A stretch of DNA of 64,000 bases from Polynucleobacter sp. (GTDB lineage: Bacteria; Pseudomonadota; Gammaproteobacteria; Burkholderiales; Burkholderiaceae), in contig JAHEBW010000046.1 in the NCBI GenBank assembly GCA_024642065.1, positions 1-64,000 on the forward strand. The letters run 5' to 3'. How positions within the stretch are numbered: position 1 is the stretch's first letter; each line of letters starts with the position of its first letter. Shown piece after piece: positions 50,073-58,160 of this stretch. The position numbers and the translations under genes are program-made. The notes under the pieces are model-generated. The model worked only from the letters and a program-made list of their open reading frames with translations, had not been told where the DNA came from and did not search any database.

Positions 50073-50324
50073 TTATTTATTCAAAAAGGCTCTCAAACAC
50101 GCTACAAGCAGCACAGTAAGCACTAAAGCACCAAACCACTCCAACATTTGACCGGAACGGAAGACGTTCAAGGTTTGGCCAAAAAATGAGACTAAAAAGC
50201 TAATTAAAGCCCCGGCAAGTGCATAAATTGCTAAATCCTTGAGTTTTGGCTTCTTTTTTGGGTAAAGATAAGCACTTAGAAAGCCTACAAAGCCCCCAAA
50301 TAGTAAAAATGCTAGAAAACTCAT
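50073..50324 (-). CDS. Small membrane protein, possibly GlsB/YeaQ-like
   Basis: The 83-residue protein has three hydrophobic segments at about residues 1-20, 31-49 and 60-79, separated by a basic loop (YPKKKPKLKD). The glycine-rich first helix (FGGFVGFLSAYLYP) and the ALAGALISFLVSFFG segment resemble GlsB/YeaQ/YmgE stress-associated membrane proteins, but the match is loose and I give it low weight. A GGGG sequence nine bases before the ATG could serve as ribosome site. It is divergent from hemA with only 33 bases between starts. Confidence 0.65.
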   Translation of the reverse strand: MSFLAFLLFGGFVGFLSAYLYPKKKPKLKDLAIYALAGALISFLVSFFGQTLNVFRSGQMLEWFGALVLTVLLVACLRAFLNK

Positions 50325-50345
50325 CTTATAACCCCATGAAAAACT

Positions 50346-50360
50346 TATAATTTCATTATG
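50346..50360 (+). promoter_or_regulatory. -10 element abutting the hemA start
   Basis: A perfect TATAAT at 50346-50351 lies six bases before the hemA ATG, with no Shine-Dalgarno sequence and no good -35 box. If used, transcription would begin at the ATG and the hemA mRNA would be leaderless. Confidence 0.45.
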
Positions 50361-51677
50361 CAGATTTTGACACTAGGCATTAATCATCACACCGCACCGA
50401 TAGCGATGCGAGAACAGGTGGCGTTCACACCTGAGATGATTCAGCCTGCCTTGCATCATCTGAAAGATCATCTCTCTCAAATTTCGTCTGCGCAACTTCC
50501 TGAAGCGACCATTTTATCGACTTGCAATAGAACTGAGTTGTATTGTGCGGCGAATGATGGGCACTCCTCAAGCCAAGAACTTCTTTTTAAGAATAGTACG
50601 ATTGAATGGCTAGCCAAAACAAGAGGGATTGATAGCCAAGAATTACTGCCACATGTTTATGTATTGCCTCAGTCTCAAGCAGTCAGACATGCTTTTAGAG
50701 TCGCTTGCGGTTTGGATTCAATGGTAGTTGGCGAAACCCAGATCTTGGGTCAACTCAAAGATGCTGTTCGCACTGCAGATGAAGCGGGTTCACTGGGCAC
50801 ATACCTCAATCAACTTTTTCAAAAAACTTTTCAAGTAGCTAAGGAAGTTCGTGGCACCACAGAAATAGGTAGTCACTCCATTTCTATGGCAGCAGCAGCT
50901 GTTCGTCTATCTGAAAGAATTTTTGAAAGCGTGAGCGATCAAAAAGTGTTGTTCATCGGCGCTGGCGAAATGATTAATTTGTGTGCCACTCATTTTGCAG
51001 CCCGCAAACCAAAATTAGTTGCAGTTGCCAACCGCACTTTAGAGCGAGGCCAAGAACTAGCAGATCAATTAGCTGAACAAGGTTTAGAAACTCAGTCTTT
51101 AAGACTGTCAGATCTCCCAGCTCGTTTACATGAATTTGACATTATTGTTTCTTGTACTGCCAGCACCCTACCTATCATTGGTTTAGGCATGGTGGAAAGC
51201 GCGATCAAATCTCGCAGACATCGTCCTATCGTCATGATTGATTTAGCGGTACCTCGTGACATTGAACACGAGGTTAGCCGACTCAATGATGTTTATTTAT
51301 ACACAGTTGATGATTTAGGCGATATTGTTCAAACGGGGACTGATTCTCGTAAAGCAGCAGTTGGACAAGCTGAAGCGATCATCGAAACTCGCGTATCGCA
51401 CTTTATGCATTGGTTAGAAGGTCGCGGTACGGTTCCTCTCATTCAGGATCTACGTCAGCGTGGCGACGATCTGCGCTCATTTGAGCTTGAACGCGCTAAA
51501 AAGTTATTGGCTAAAGGTGAAGATCCTCAAGCTGTTTTGGATGCCCTAGCTCAAGGTTTAACTAATAAGTTCTTACACGGTTCACTGCATGCTCTCCAGC
51601 ATGCCCAAGGCGAAGAACGTGAAGCACTCATGAAAATCCTGCCCGGATTATTCCGAGCACACCACTCCGATAAATAG
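50358..51677 (+). CDS. hemA: Glutamyl-tRNA reductase
   Basis: HemA reduces glutamyl-tRNA(Glu) to glutamate-1-semialdehyde, the first committed step of C5-type tetrapyrrole synthesis. The 439 residues show [18 protein letters not shown], the catalytic Cys56 in [28 protein letters not shown], and the NADPH-binding VLFIGAGEM region. This gene implies that haem precursors come from glutamate, not from glycine and succinyl-CoA. prfA starts at the next base, the common hemA-prfA-prmC arrangement. Confidence 0.97.
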   Translation: MQILTLGINHHTAPIAMREQVAFTPEMIQPALHHLKDHLSQISSAQLPEATILSTCNRTELYCAANDGHSSSQELLFKNSTIEWLAKTRGIDSQELLPHVYVLPQSQAVRHAFRVACGLDSMVVGETQILGQLKDAVRTADEAGSLGTYLNQLFQKTFQVAKEVRGTTEIGSHSISMAAAAVRLSERIFESVSDQKVLFIGAGEMINLCATHFAARKPKLVAVANRTLERGQELADQLAEQGLETQSLRLSDLPARLHEFDIIVSCTASTLPIIGLGMVESAIKSRRHRPIVMIDLAVPRDIEHEVSRLNDVYLYTVDDLGDIVQTGTDSRKAAVGQAEAIIETRVSHFMHWLEGRGTVPLIQDLRQRGDDLRSFELERAKKLLAKGEDPQAVLDALAQGLTNKFLHGSLHALQHAQGEEREALMKILPGLFRAHHSDK

Positions 51678-52757
51678 ATGAAACCAAGTATGAAAGCTAA
51701 GCTCGAGCAGTTAGATGCTCGACTAGCAGAACTAAATTCTTTGTTGGTCCAAGAAGAAATTACCAAGGACATGGATCAGTACCGCAAACTCAATCGCGAG
51801 CATGCGGAGATCTCCCCTGTCGTCGAACAATTTCAACTTTACCAACAAGCAGATGCAGATGAAAAAGCTGCGCTAGAAATGCAAAATGATCCAGAAATGC
51901 GAGATTTTGCAGATGAAGAGATTAAGAATGCCCGTGCTCGCATGGAAACCATGCAAGCAGATCTGCAGCGCTTACTTCTACCTAAAGATCCCAATGATGA
52001 TAAAAATATCTTCTTGGAAATACGTGCTGGCACTGGCGGCGATGAGAGCGCTTTATTTGCTGCAGATCTTTTTAGAATGTATACCCGCTATGCTGAACGC
52101 CAACGCTGGCAAGTGGAGATTGTGAGCGCGTCGGAATCAGATCTTGGTGGCTACAAAGAAGTTATCTTGCGAGTGGTTGGTCAAGGCGCATTCTCAAAAC
52201 TTAAATTTGAATCAGGCGGTCATCGCGTTCAACGTGTGCCGCAAACTGAAACACAAGGTCGTATCCACACTTCAGCCTGTACAGTTGCTGTTATGCCTGA
52301 AGCTGATGAAATCAGCGATATCGAAATTAATCCAGCAGATCTGCGTATTGATACTTTTAGAGCTTCTGGTGCTGGTGGTCAGCACATTAATAAAACTGAT
52401 TCTGCTGTTCGTATCACGCATTTACCAACAGGCACTGTTGTGGAATGCCAAGATGACCGAAGCCAACACCGTAACCGCGAACAGGCTATGAAAGTTTTAG
52501 TTTCCAGAATCATGGATGCTAAACGTCGCGCCGCTCACGACAAAGAAGCTGAAACTCGTAAGAGCTTGGTGGGCTCAGGTGATAGAAGCGACAGAATCAG
52601 AACGTATAACTTTCCTCAAGGACGCATCACTGACCACCGCATCAATGTCACTTTATACAAAATTGATGCCATGATGGACGGAGATATCCAAGAGCTATTA
52701 GGGGCGCTCGCTGCAGAACATCAAGCAGAGCTATTAGCCTCATTAGGCGATATCTAA
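51678..52757 (+). CDS. prfA: Peptide chain release factor 1
   Basis: RF1 reads UAA and UAG and triggers peptide release. In the 359 residues the codon-recognition PxT motif appears as PQT at 188-190, and the catalytic GGQ is at 233-235 in [10 protein letters not shown]. That glutamine is the one methylated by PrmC, encoded next. The ATG directly follows the hemA stop, and a second ATG lies four codons on. Confidence 0.98.
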   Translation: MKPSMKAKLEQLDARLAELNSLLVQEEITKDMDQYRKLNREHAEISPVVEQFQLYQQADADEKAALEMQNDPEMRDFADEEIKNARARMETMQADLQRLLLPKDPNDDKNIFLEIRAGTGGDESALFAADLFRMYTRYAERQRWQVEIVSASESDLGGYKEVILRVVGQGAFSKLKFESGGHRVQRVPQTETQGRIHTSACTVAVMPEADEISDIEINPADLRIDTFRASGAGGQHINKTDSAVRITHLPTGTVVECQDDRSQHRNREQAMKVLVSRIMDAKRRAAHDKEAETRKSLVGSGDRSDRIRTYNFPQGRITDHRINVTLYKIDAMMDGDIQELLGALAAEHQAELLASLGDI

Positions 52758-52773
52758 GCTAACTGAATCATCA

Positions 52774-53613
52774 GTGACATCTATCAAAGAAATCCTTGGC
52801 AGCACAGCGCTTGAAAAAGTAGATGCGAGAGTTCTTCTGGCGCATCTACTTGAAAAGCATTTGAATTGGCCGAAGAGCTCTTTAATTAGCAAAGATAGCG
52901 ATGCTCTTCCTGAATCTGTTTTGAATGATTGGCGAATTTTTGAATCTCGCAGGCTAGCAGGCGAACCTGTGGCCTACATCCTTGGTGAAAAAAGTTTCTA
53001 CAACATTGATTTGAAAGTGGCTCCTGGCGTTTTAATCCCAAGACCAGAAACTGAATTGCTCGTTGAGCTTGCCTTGAGCCATATTGAAAGAGCTTCGACT
53101 TCAAAACCTCAGATCTTAGATTTGGGCACAGGAAGTGGTGCTATTGCTTTAGCTTTGGCAAAGAACTTACCGCAGGCTCAAATCCAAGGCGTGGACATTA
53201 GCGAAGAGGCTTTAGCCATTGCACAAGAAAACGCAAAGCTACTCGGCTTAACTGAGCAGCTTCATTTTTTAAAAGGCAGCTGGTTTGAGCCTATTATTGA
53301 AAATAGTCAATTTGATGTGATTGTTAGCAACCCGCCTTACATACGCGCGCAAGACCATCACCTCAGCTCCGGTGACCTTCGCTTTGAACCTGTAGGCGCC
53401 CTCACCGATCATTTGGATGGATTAAGTCCCTACAGAGTCATTTTCAAAGAAGCTAAGAAATTTCTTAAGCCTCAAGGCTTGCTATTGGTGGAGCACGGCT
53501 ACGATCAATCAAGTATCCTCTCTGAATTACTAGCCCATGAAGGCTGGCAAGATATACAAATCCACTTTGACTTAGCGGGTATTGCGAGAGCACTGAGTGC
53601 CAAGCTTCGCTAA
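52774..53613 (+). CDS. prmC: Release factor glutamine methyltransferase
   Basis: PrmC N5-methylates the GGQ glutamine of release factors with SAM. The 279 residues carry an N-terminal helical domain, the SAM loop ILDLGTGSGAIALALAK near residue 114, and the substrate-glutamine motif NPPY at 186-189. The start is GTG; there is no strong Shine-Dalgarno sequence, so coupling to prfA 16 bases upstream is likely. grxD follows after 28 bases. Confidence 0.96.
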   Translation: MTSIKEILGSTALEKVDARVLLAHLLEKHLNWPKSSLISKDSDALPESVLNDWRIFESRRLAGEPVAYILGEKSFYNIDLKVAPGVLIPRPETELLVELALSHIERASTSKPQILDLGTGSGAIALALAKNLPQAQIQGVDISEEALAIAQENAKLLGLTEQLHFLKGSWFEPIIENSQFDVIVSNPPYIRAQDHHLSSGDLRFEPVGALTDHLDGLSPYRVIFKEAKKFLKPQGLLLVEHGYDQSSILSELLAHEGWQDIQIHFDLAGIARALSAKLR

Positions 53614-53641
53614 AATACAAACTTATACATAAGGAAGCCCT

Positions 53642-53950
53642 ATGGACGTTCAAGCACAAATCAAAGAAATCGTTGAAAGCCACCCAGTTGTTTTGTTTAT
53701 GAAAGGTAACGCTAAGTTCCCACAATGTGGTTTCTCAGGTCGTGCCATTCAGATCCTTCAAGCTTGTGGTGTTAATGACCCGTACACAGTCAACGTATTA
53801 GATGATGCTGACATCCGCCAAGGAATCAAAGAGTTTGCTAACTGGCCAACTATTCCTCAGCTGTACATCAAAGGTGAGTTTATTGGTGGTTCAGACATCA
53901 TGACTGAGATGTACCAAAGTGGTGAATTACAACAAGCCCTTAAGGCTTAA
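53642..53950 (+). CDS. grxD: Monothiol glutaredoxin Grx4
   Basis: This monothiol glutaredoxin binds and transfers 2Fe-2S clusters, usually with BolA partners, in the cytoplasm. The 102-residue protein contains the CGFS active site at residues 29-32 preceded by the KGNAKFPQ element, and the glutathione-binding WPTIPQLYIKGEFIGGSDI stretch. AAGGA stands upstream of the ATG. It closes the hemA-prfA-prmC run. Confidence 0.97.
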   Translation: MDVQAQIKEIVESHPVVLFMKGNAKFPQCGFSGRAIQILQACGVNDPYTVNVLDDADIRQGIKEFANWPTIPQLYIKGEFIGGSDIMTEMYQSGELQQALKA

Positions 53951-54018
53951 TCACCAGATTTATTGAAATAATCCCTGCTGGCTCATCTAAAGAGCCAGCA
54001 TTGGTTTAGCATAGAGGT

Positions 54019-55215
54019 ATGGATACTTCTATTGCATTTCTTCTCTTAGGATTTTTTTGTCTTATTGCGATTTCCAGTCTTTTTTATGCCTGGAATCAAG
54101 CTCAAGCTCGTGTTCGGGCCGAATCCGAATTAGATGCTGAACGCAGACTAAGTGCCGAAAAATTAGCCGGCATTCAACAGTCTGCCTTAGAAGCCAAAAC
54201 CACACTATCTGATCAATTTAAGAATCTCGCGAATGAAATTCTTGAAGAGAAATCAAAGCGATTTGCTGAACAAAATCAGCAAAATCTAGATACCCTTTTA
54301 AAACCGCTTCAAGAGAAACTCACTGATTTCCGCAAGCAAGTTGATGACACCTATCAGTCTGAAGCTAGAGAGCGTTTTGCGCTGAAACAAGAAGTTGAGA
54401 AACTGGCAGGTCTCAATATACGCATGACGGATGAGACTCGTGCTCTGACCAATGCATTAAAAGGTGAATCCAAAACACAAGGCGACTGGGGCGAGTTAGT
54501 TTTAGAAACCATTCTTGAAAACTCTGGTCTTCGCAAGGGTGAAGAATATTTAGTTCAAGATACCCACACCGTTGATGATGGCTCTCGTTTGCAGCCAGAC
54601 GTTGTTATTCGTCTTCCAGAATCAAAGCATTTAGTCATTGATAGTAAGGTATCAATCACTGCTTACACTCGTTACATGCAAGCAGATGATGACACCACTA
54701 AAACTGCAGAATTAAATAGTCATGTCTTATCTATCAAACAGCATATTCAGGGCTTATCTGCAAAGAACTATCAAGACCTTTACGGCGTTGGCTCTATCGA
54801 CTTTGTATTGATGTTTATTCCAGTTGAACCAGCTTTCTTAGCCGCGATGAGGCATGCTCCAGATATCTATCAAGAAGCACTTAAGAAAAATATTGTGATG
54901 GTTTGCCCTAGCACTCTCTTAGCAACGGTTAGAACGGTTGCCCACCTATGGCGCCAAGAACATCAAAACAGAAATGCGCAAGAGATTGCTCGCCAGTGTG
55001 CAATGCTTTATGACAAGTTTGTTGGCTTTGTTGAAGATTTGGATAAGGTGGGACAACGCTTAGAGCAAGCACAAACTAGTTATTCCGATGCTGTAGGCAA
55101 ACTCAAGACTGGCAGAGGCAACTTAATTCGTACTGCTGAGAATGTTAAAAAGCTTGGTGTTAAGCCGAACAAGTCATTACCAAGCAAACTCAGCGATGTG
55201 GCCGACGACGATTGA
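54019..55215 (+). CDS. rmuC: DNA recombination protein RmuC
   Basis: RmuC limits DNA inversions at short inverted repeats and is thought to act as a nuclease. The 398 residues have an N-terminal membrane-type segment at about 4-24, a long coiled coil to about residue 140 (rich in Glu, Gln and Ala), then the RmuC domain with KTQGDWGELVLETILENSGL and VIRLPESKHLVIDSKVS. The latter contains acidic and lysine residues in a restriction-like arrangement. A bidirectional terminator follows. Confidence 0.95.
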   Translation: MDTSIAFLLLGFFCLIAISSLFYAWNQAQARVRAESELDAERRLSAEKLAGIQQSALEAKTTLSDQFKNLANEILEEKSKRFAEQNQQNLDTLLKPLQEKLTDFRKQVDDTYQSEARERFALKQEVEKLAGLNIRMTDETRALTNALKGESKTQGDWGELVLETILENSGLRKGEEYLVQDTHTVDDGSRLQPDVVIRLPESKHLVIDSKVSITAYTRYMQADDDTTKTAELNSHVLSIKQHIQGLSAKNYQDLYGVGSIDFVLMFIPVEPAFLAAMRHAPDIYQEALKKNIVMVCPSTLLATVRTVAHLWRQEHQNRNAQEIARQCAMLYDKFVGFVEDLDKVGQRLEQAQTSYSDAVGKLKTGRGNLIRTAENVKKLGVKPNKSLPSKLSDVADDD

Positions 55216-55253
55216 TCTTAATACTTAGTTTTTACCTATAAATTTTAGGCATT

Positions 55254-55290
55254 AAAAAACCCGCAATCATTTGCATGTTGCGGGTTTTTT
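55254..55290. terminator. Bidirectional intrinsic terminator between rmuC and the phasin gene
   Basis: AAAAAACCCGCAA and TTGCGGGTTTTTT form a perfect stem around an 11-base loop. G/C core plus A-tract on one side and T-tract on the other make it a rho-independent terminator usable from both convergent genes. Confidence 0.92.
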
Positions 55291-55341
55291 GTTTCATCAG
55301 CTTAACTAATCAAGCTGATGATGTTTAGATCGTTGATCTAA

Positions 55342-55971
55342 TTACTTACGACCACGGCGTACTGTCTTTTTAACAGCAGCTTTTTTAACTACAGTAGCGC
55401 GTGTTGCTGGCTTAACAGCAGCAGCTGATTTAGCTTGCTTAGCAAAACCTTGGATCGCTTCAACAGCTTGCTCAGCATTTGCTTCAGCAACAGCAGCAGC
55501 TTCTTTAGCAGCAGCTTGGAATTGCTCGAAACCTTGCAATGATGTAGCAACTGAAGTTTTCAATGCGTTAACAAAAACGTCTGAACCAGCAGGTGCATTA
55601 GCTGCAAATGTGTCTACCCAGTTTTGGATACCAGCTTGGAACTGTTCGATTTGAGCTTCAGCAACTTCTGCCAACTCAACTTGACCTTCGCGAACAATCT
55701 TAGCAACAGCACGTTGATGAGCTGCTAATTTGTTACCTAAAGGTGCCAATGCGTCGCTTTGTACATATGAAGCAAAAGCTTGTGGATCTTTAACAGTCAA
55801 AGCTTGCTCTAAACCGTCTTGAGCTTCTTCGATAACTGCTTTAGATGCTGAGAAATTGATGTCAGCTAATTCTTGAGCGCGCTCTAAAGCTTTTGTGCTT
55901 AAAGCGAATGCTGTGTTTAGGCTCTCGCCTTGGATTTCTGCGAATTTTGCTGTGATTTGGTCTTGGTTCAT
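55342..55971 (-). CDS. Phasin family protein with basic C-terminal tail
   Basis: Phasins coat polyhydroxyalkanoate granules. I choose the ATG at 55971 (209 residues), with GGAG seven bases ahead; the upstream frame to 56022 lacks homology. The phasin domain covers about 1-150 with amphipathic helices (ALERAQELADINFSASKAVI). An Ala-rich helix follows, and the last 25 or so residues are Lys/Arg/Ala/Val-rich (VVKKAAVKKTVRRGRK). Such a tail recalls the DNA-binding part of Pseudomonas PhaF, which tethers granules to the nucleoid; here it is much shorter, so DNA binding is inference. Confidence 0.9.
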   Translation of the reverse strand: MNQDQITAKFAEIQGESLNTAFALSTKALERAQELADINFSASKAVIEEAQDGLEQALTVKDPQAFASYVQSDALAPLGNKLAAHQRAVAKIVREGQVELAEVAEAQIEQFQAGIQNWVDTFAANAPAGSDVFVNALKTSVATSLQGFEQFQAAAKEAAAVAEANAEQAVEAIQGFAKQAKSAAAVKPATRATVVKKAAVKKTVRRGRK

Positions 55972-56002
55972 TGTGTACTCCAAAATAGGTTGGTTAATAT
56001 TA

Positions 56003-56029
56003 TTGCGGTGCATATATTGCACTGCACAA
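56003..56029. promoter_or_regulatory. TGC-rich inverted repeat upstream of the phasin gene
   Basis: GTGCA (56008-56012) and TGCAC (56018-56022) form an inverted repeat around TATAT, flanked by TTGC and CTGCACAA. TGC-rich sites of this kind are bound by the PHA-responsive repressor PhaR in related bacteria. It lies 32-58 bases before the phasin ATG, suitable for repression. Confidence 0.5.
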
Positions 56030-56096
56030 ACTCTATTTTAGGGATTCCAAGAGGGATTTCAAGCTATTTTTGTTGCATTGCGTCAAAAATGATACT

Positions 56097-56113
56097 TTTC
56101 TCATAATGAGAAA
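56097..56113. promoter_or_regulatory. 17-base palindrome in the phasin/tRNA gap
   Basis: TTTCTCAT and ATGAGAAA are perfect inverted 8-base arms around one central base. It is about 125 bases upstream of the phasin start and about 70 bases past the tRNA 3' end. It could be a regulator site or a weak terminator for the tRNA transcript. Confidence 0.35.
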
Positions 56114-56182
56114 TGGTGTTTTTGATTTTTATGGGGATTTTCTTGAATAAAGTCGCTTTTAGATAAGCTTGATGCAACTTTT

Positions 56183-56256
56183 TGGTGCCCCCTGACAGAA
56201 TCGAACTGCCAATCCATGATTACAAGTCAAGTGTTATACCATTTAACTAAGGGGGC
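56183..56256 (-). tRNA. tRNA-Thr (anticodon UGU)
   Basis: The minus strand folds as a 74-base tRNA with encoded CCA: acceptor GCCCCCT/AGGGGGC, D-stem GTTA/TAAC with GG in the loop, anticodon loop CTTGTAA (UGU), four-base variable loop, and T-stem GGCAG/CTGTC with loop TTCGATT. G1-C72 and C2-G71 fit threonyl-tRNA synthetase identity. The anticodon stem has one U28-U42 mismatch. It lies 62 bases downstream of sspB on the same strand. Confidence 0.95.
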
Positions 56257-56318
56257 TATCAGCGCTATTACTTGAATAATACTGCTGCTAGTTTTACTGC
56301 CTAGCCAGATATTCTAAC

Positions 56319-56717
56319 TTATTTAACTAGCTTTAGGCTAGGTCTTCCTTTAGGAATTGTTGTATTTTTCTCTGAATTTGGCTCTGTTGGTGTTGGCTCA
56401 AATCTCTCAACAGGGAATGACATGCCTTGGCCATTTTCTTTGGCATAGATAGCCATGACGTTAGCCATCGGCACATAGATATCTCTTGGCACACCAGCAA
56501 AACGGGCTTTGAGACTGATCCAGTCATTATCTAAAGAAAGATCCTGGCAAGCATCTGGACTGACATTTAAAACAATTTCATTGTTATTAACGTAGTCCAT
56601 TGGAACTTGCACCTGCTCCGTCACAAATACTGCAATGTACGGTGTGAAACCATGATCCACGCACCACTGATGCAGTGCGCGGACTAGGTAAGGTTTAGTG
56701 CTAGGAGCTTCGCTCAT
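56319..56717 (-). CDS. sspB: ClpXP specificity-enhancing factor SspB
   Basis: SspB delivers ssrA-tagged proteins to ClpXP. The ATG at 56717 gives 132 residues; a GTG three codons upstream is an alternative. The tag-binding domain occupies about 1-105 (TKPYLVRALHQWCVDHGFTP, then YVNNNEIVLNVS and SLKARFAGVPRDIYVP). A flexible tail ends in GRPSLKLVK, matching the ClpX-binding tail motif of known SspB proteins. It is 27 bases downstream of sspA. Confidence 0.95.
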   Translation of the reverse strand: MSEAPSTKPYLVRALHQWCVDHGFTPYIAVFVTEQVQVPMDYVNNNEIVLNVSPDACQDLSLDNDWISLKARFAGVPRDIYVPMANVMAIYAKENGQGMSFPVERFEPTPTEPNSEKNTTIPKGRPSLKLVK

Positions 56718-56744
56718 GAAGTCCACTAGAGGTTGGCCGCCAAA

Positions 56745-57356
56745 TTAGCGACGCATCACCTTCTCAGATGGAGTTAGCGCTTCGATGTAAGCAGGACGAC
56801 TAAAAATACGCTCAGCGTATTTCATTAAAGGCGCTGCATTACGTGACAAATCAATACCGTAATGCTCTAGACGCCATAGTAATGGAGCAATAGCCACATC
56901 CAGCATTGAGAAGTCATCACCCAACATGTATTTGTTCTTGATGAAAATAGGTGCCAACTGTGTCAAACGATCACGAATCGCTAAACGCGCTTTTTCATGA
57001 TTCTTTTCTGCAGCTTTGCCTTTTTCGTTTTCCAAAGTTGAAACGTGAACGAAAAGTTCTTTTTCAAAATTGAAAAGGAATAAACGTGCGCGTGCACGAG
57101 CCACCGGATCAGGCGGCATCAACTGTGGATGAGGAAAACGCTCATCAATGTATTCGTTAATGATGTTTGATTCATAAAGAATCAAATCACGCTCAACCAA
57201 AATAGGTACTTGGCCATACGGATTCATCACAGAGATGTCTTCTGGTTTGTTAAAGAGATCCACATCGCGAATCTCAAAGTCCATACCTTTTTCAAACAAA
57301 ACCAAACGGCAACGCTGAGAGAACGGGCAGTTAGTGCCCGAATATAAAACCATCAT
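56745..57356 (-). CDS. sspA: Stringent starvation protein A (glutathione transferase fold)
   Basis: SspA is an RNA polymerase-associated protein with a glutathione S-transferase fold but without transferase activity in studied cases. The 203 residues show the thioredoxin-like N-terminus (LYSGTNCPFSQRCRLVLFEKG), the NPYGQVPILVERD..LYESNIINEYIDERFPHP region, and an all-helical C-terminal domain. It sits 22 bases downstream of petC in the conserved petABC-sspA-sspB order. Confidence 0.95.
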   Translation of the reverse strand: MMVLYSGTNCPFSQRCRLVLFEKGMDFEIRDVDLFNKPEDISVMNPYGQVPILVERDLILYESNIINEYIDERFPHPQLMPPDPVARARARLFLFNFEKELFVHVSTLENEKGKAAEKNHEKARLAIRDRLTQLAPIFIKNKYMLGDDFSMLDVAIAPLLWRLEHYGIDLSRNAAPLMKYAERIFSRPAYIEALTPSEKVMRR

Positions 57357-57378
57357 AGGGTCAATCTCCTAATTATTT

Positions 57379-58134
57379 TTAGTGGATGTCTTTCCAGTAA
57401 GACTTATTCAAACCCCAAGCCAATACTGTAAATACTGCTAAGAACATCAATACCCAAACGCCCAAACGCTTACGATCCAACTGCGCAGGCTCACCCATCC
57501 ACTGGAGATAAGCAACCAAGTCACCCATAGCATCATCAAACTCTTGCGGTTTTAATTTGCCAGGAGTTACTTGTTCGAAACCCTTAAATACATGAACTGT
57601 TTTAGTAGCATCATGCGGATCTTTTTCATCAACATACTTCGCCGTACGAACACCTTGAAGCTCCCACATCACGTGAGGCATACCAACGCTTGGGAAAGCC
57701 AAGTTGTTCCAGCCAGTTGCTTTTGTATCGTCTTTGTAAAAAGTACGCAAATATGTGTAAAGGTAATCTGCACCCTTAGCACGTGCAATCACTGATAGAT
57801 CAGGAGGCATTGCACCAAACCATGCTTTAGCATCTTTTGGTGAAACTGATACTGTCATCAAATCACCAATTTTTTCGCCGCTAAACAATAAGTTCTGTTT
57901 AATTTGCTCATCAGTTAAACCAATTTCGCGAAGACGGTTGTAACGCATGCTCACTGCACCGTGACAGTTTAAGCAATAGTTCACAAATAGCTTAGCGCCA
58001 TTTTGCAATGCAGCCTGGCTATTAACACGCTTAGGCGCTGCATCCAAAGGATGACCGCCACCCGCCGCTTGAACTGAACCCATCGTAGCTACTACAGCTA
58101 AGCTACCGAGAATTTTCCATACCAATGTTTTCAT
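57379..58134 (-). CDS. petC: Cytochrome c1 of the bc1 complex
   Basis: Cytochrome c1 passes electrons from the Rieske centre to soluble cytochrome c. The 251-residue precursor has a signal peptide cleaved near residue 23, the haem c motif CLNCH at 54-58, and a methionine-containing segment near 165 (PSVGMPHVMWEL) that can supply the axial ligand. A C-terminal membrane anchor (VWVLMFLAVFTVLAWGL) completes it. It lies 26 bases downstream of petB. Confidence 0.97.
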   Translation of the reverse strand: MKTLVWKILGSLAVVATMGSVQAAGGGHPLDAAPKRVNSQAALQNGAKLFVNYCLNCHGAVSMRYNRLREIGLTDEQIKQNLLFSGEKIGDLMTVSVSPKDAKAWFGAMPPDLSVIARAKGADYLYTYLRTFYKDDTKATGWNNLAFPSVGMPHVMWELQGVRTAKYVDEKDPHDATKTVHVFKGFEQVTPGKLKPQEFDDAMGDLVAYLQWMGEPAQLDRKRLGVWVLMFLAVFTVLAWGLNKSYWKDIH

Positions 58135-58160
58135 TTTCTTATTTCCTTATGGGTTCGCGA

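Noticed and set aside
52144..52491. A 115-residue plus-strand open frame inside prfA
   Set aside because: It is the +1 frame of prfA across its most conserved section and is Leu-rich without a plausible fold.
56183..56256. tRNA-Thr as an integration site for a mobile element
   Set aside because: No integrase, duplicated tRNA 3' end or foreign gene block is next to it; the flanks are core genes sspB and a phasin.
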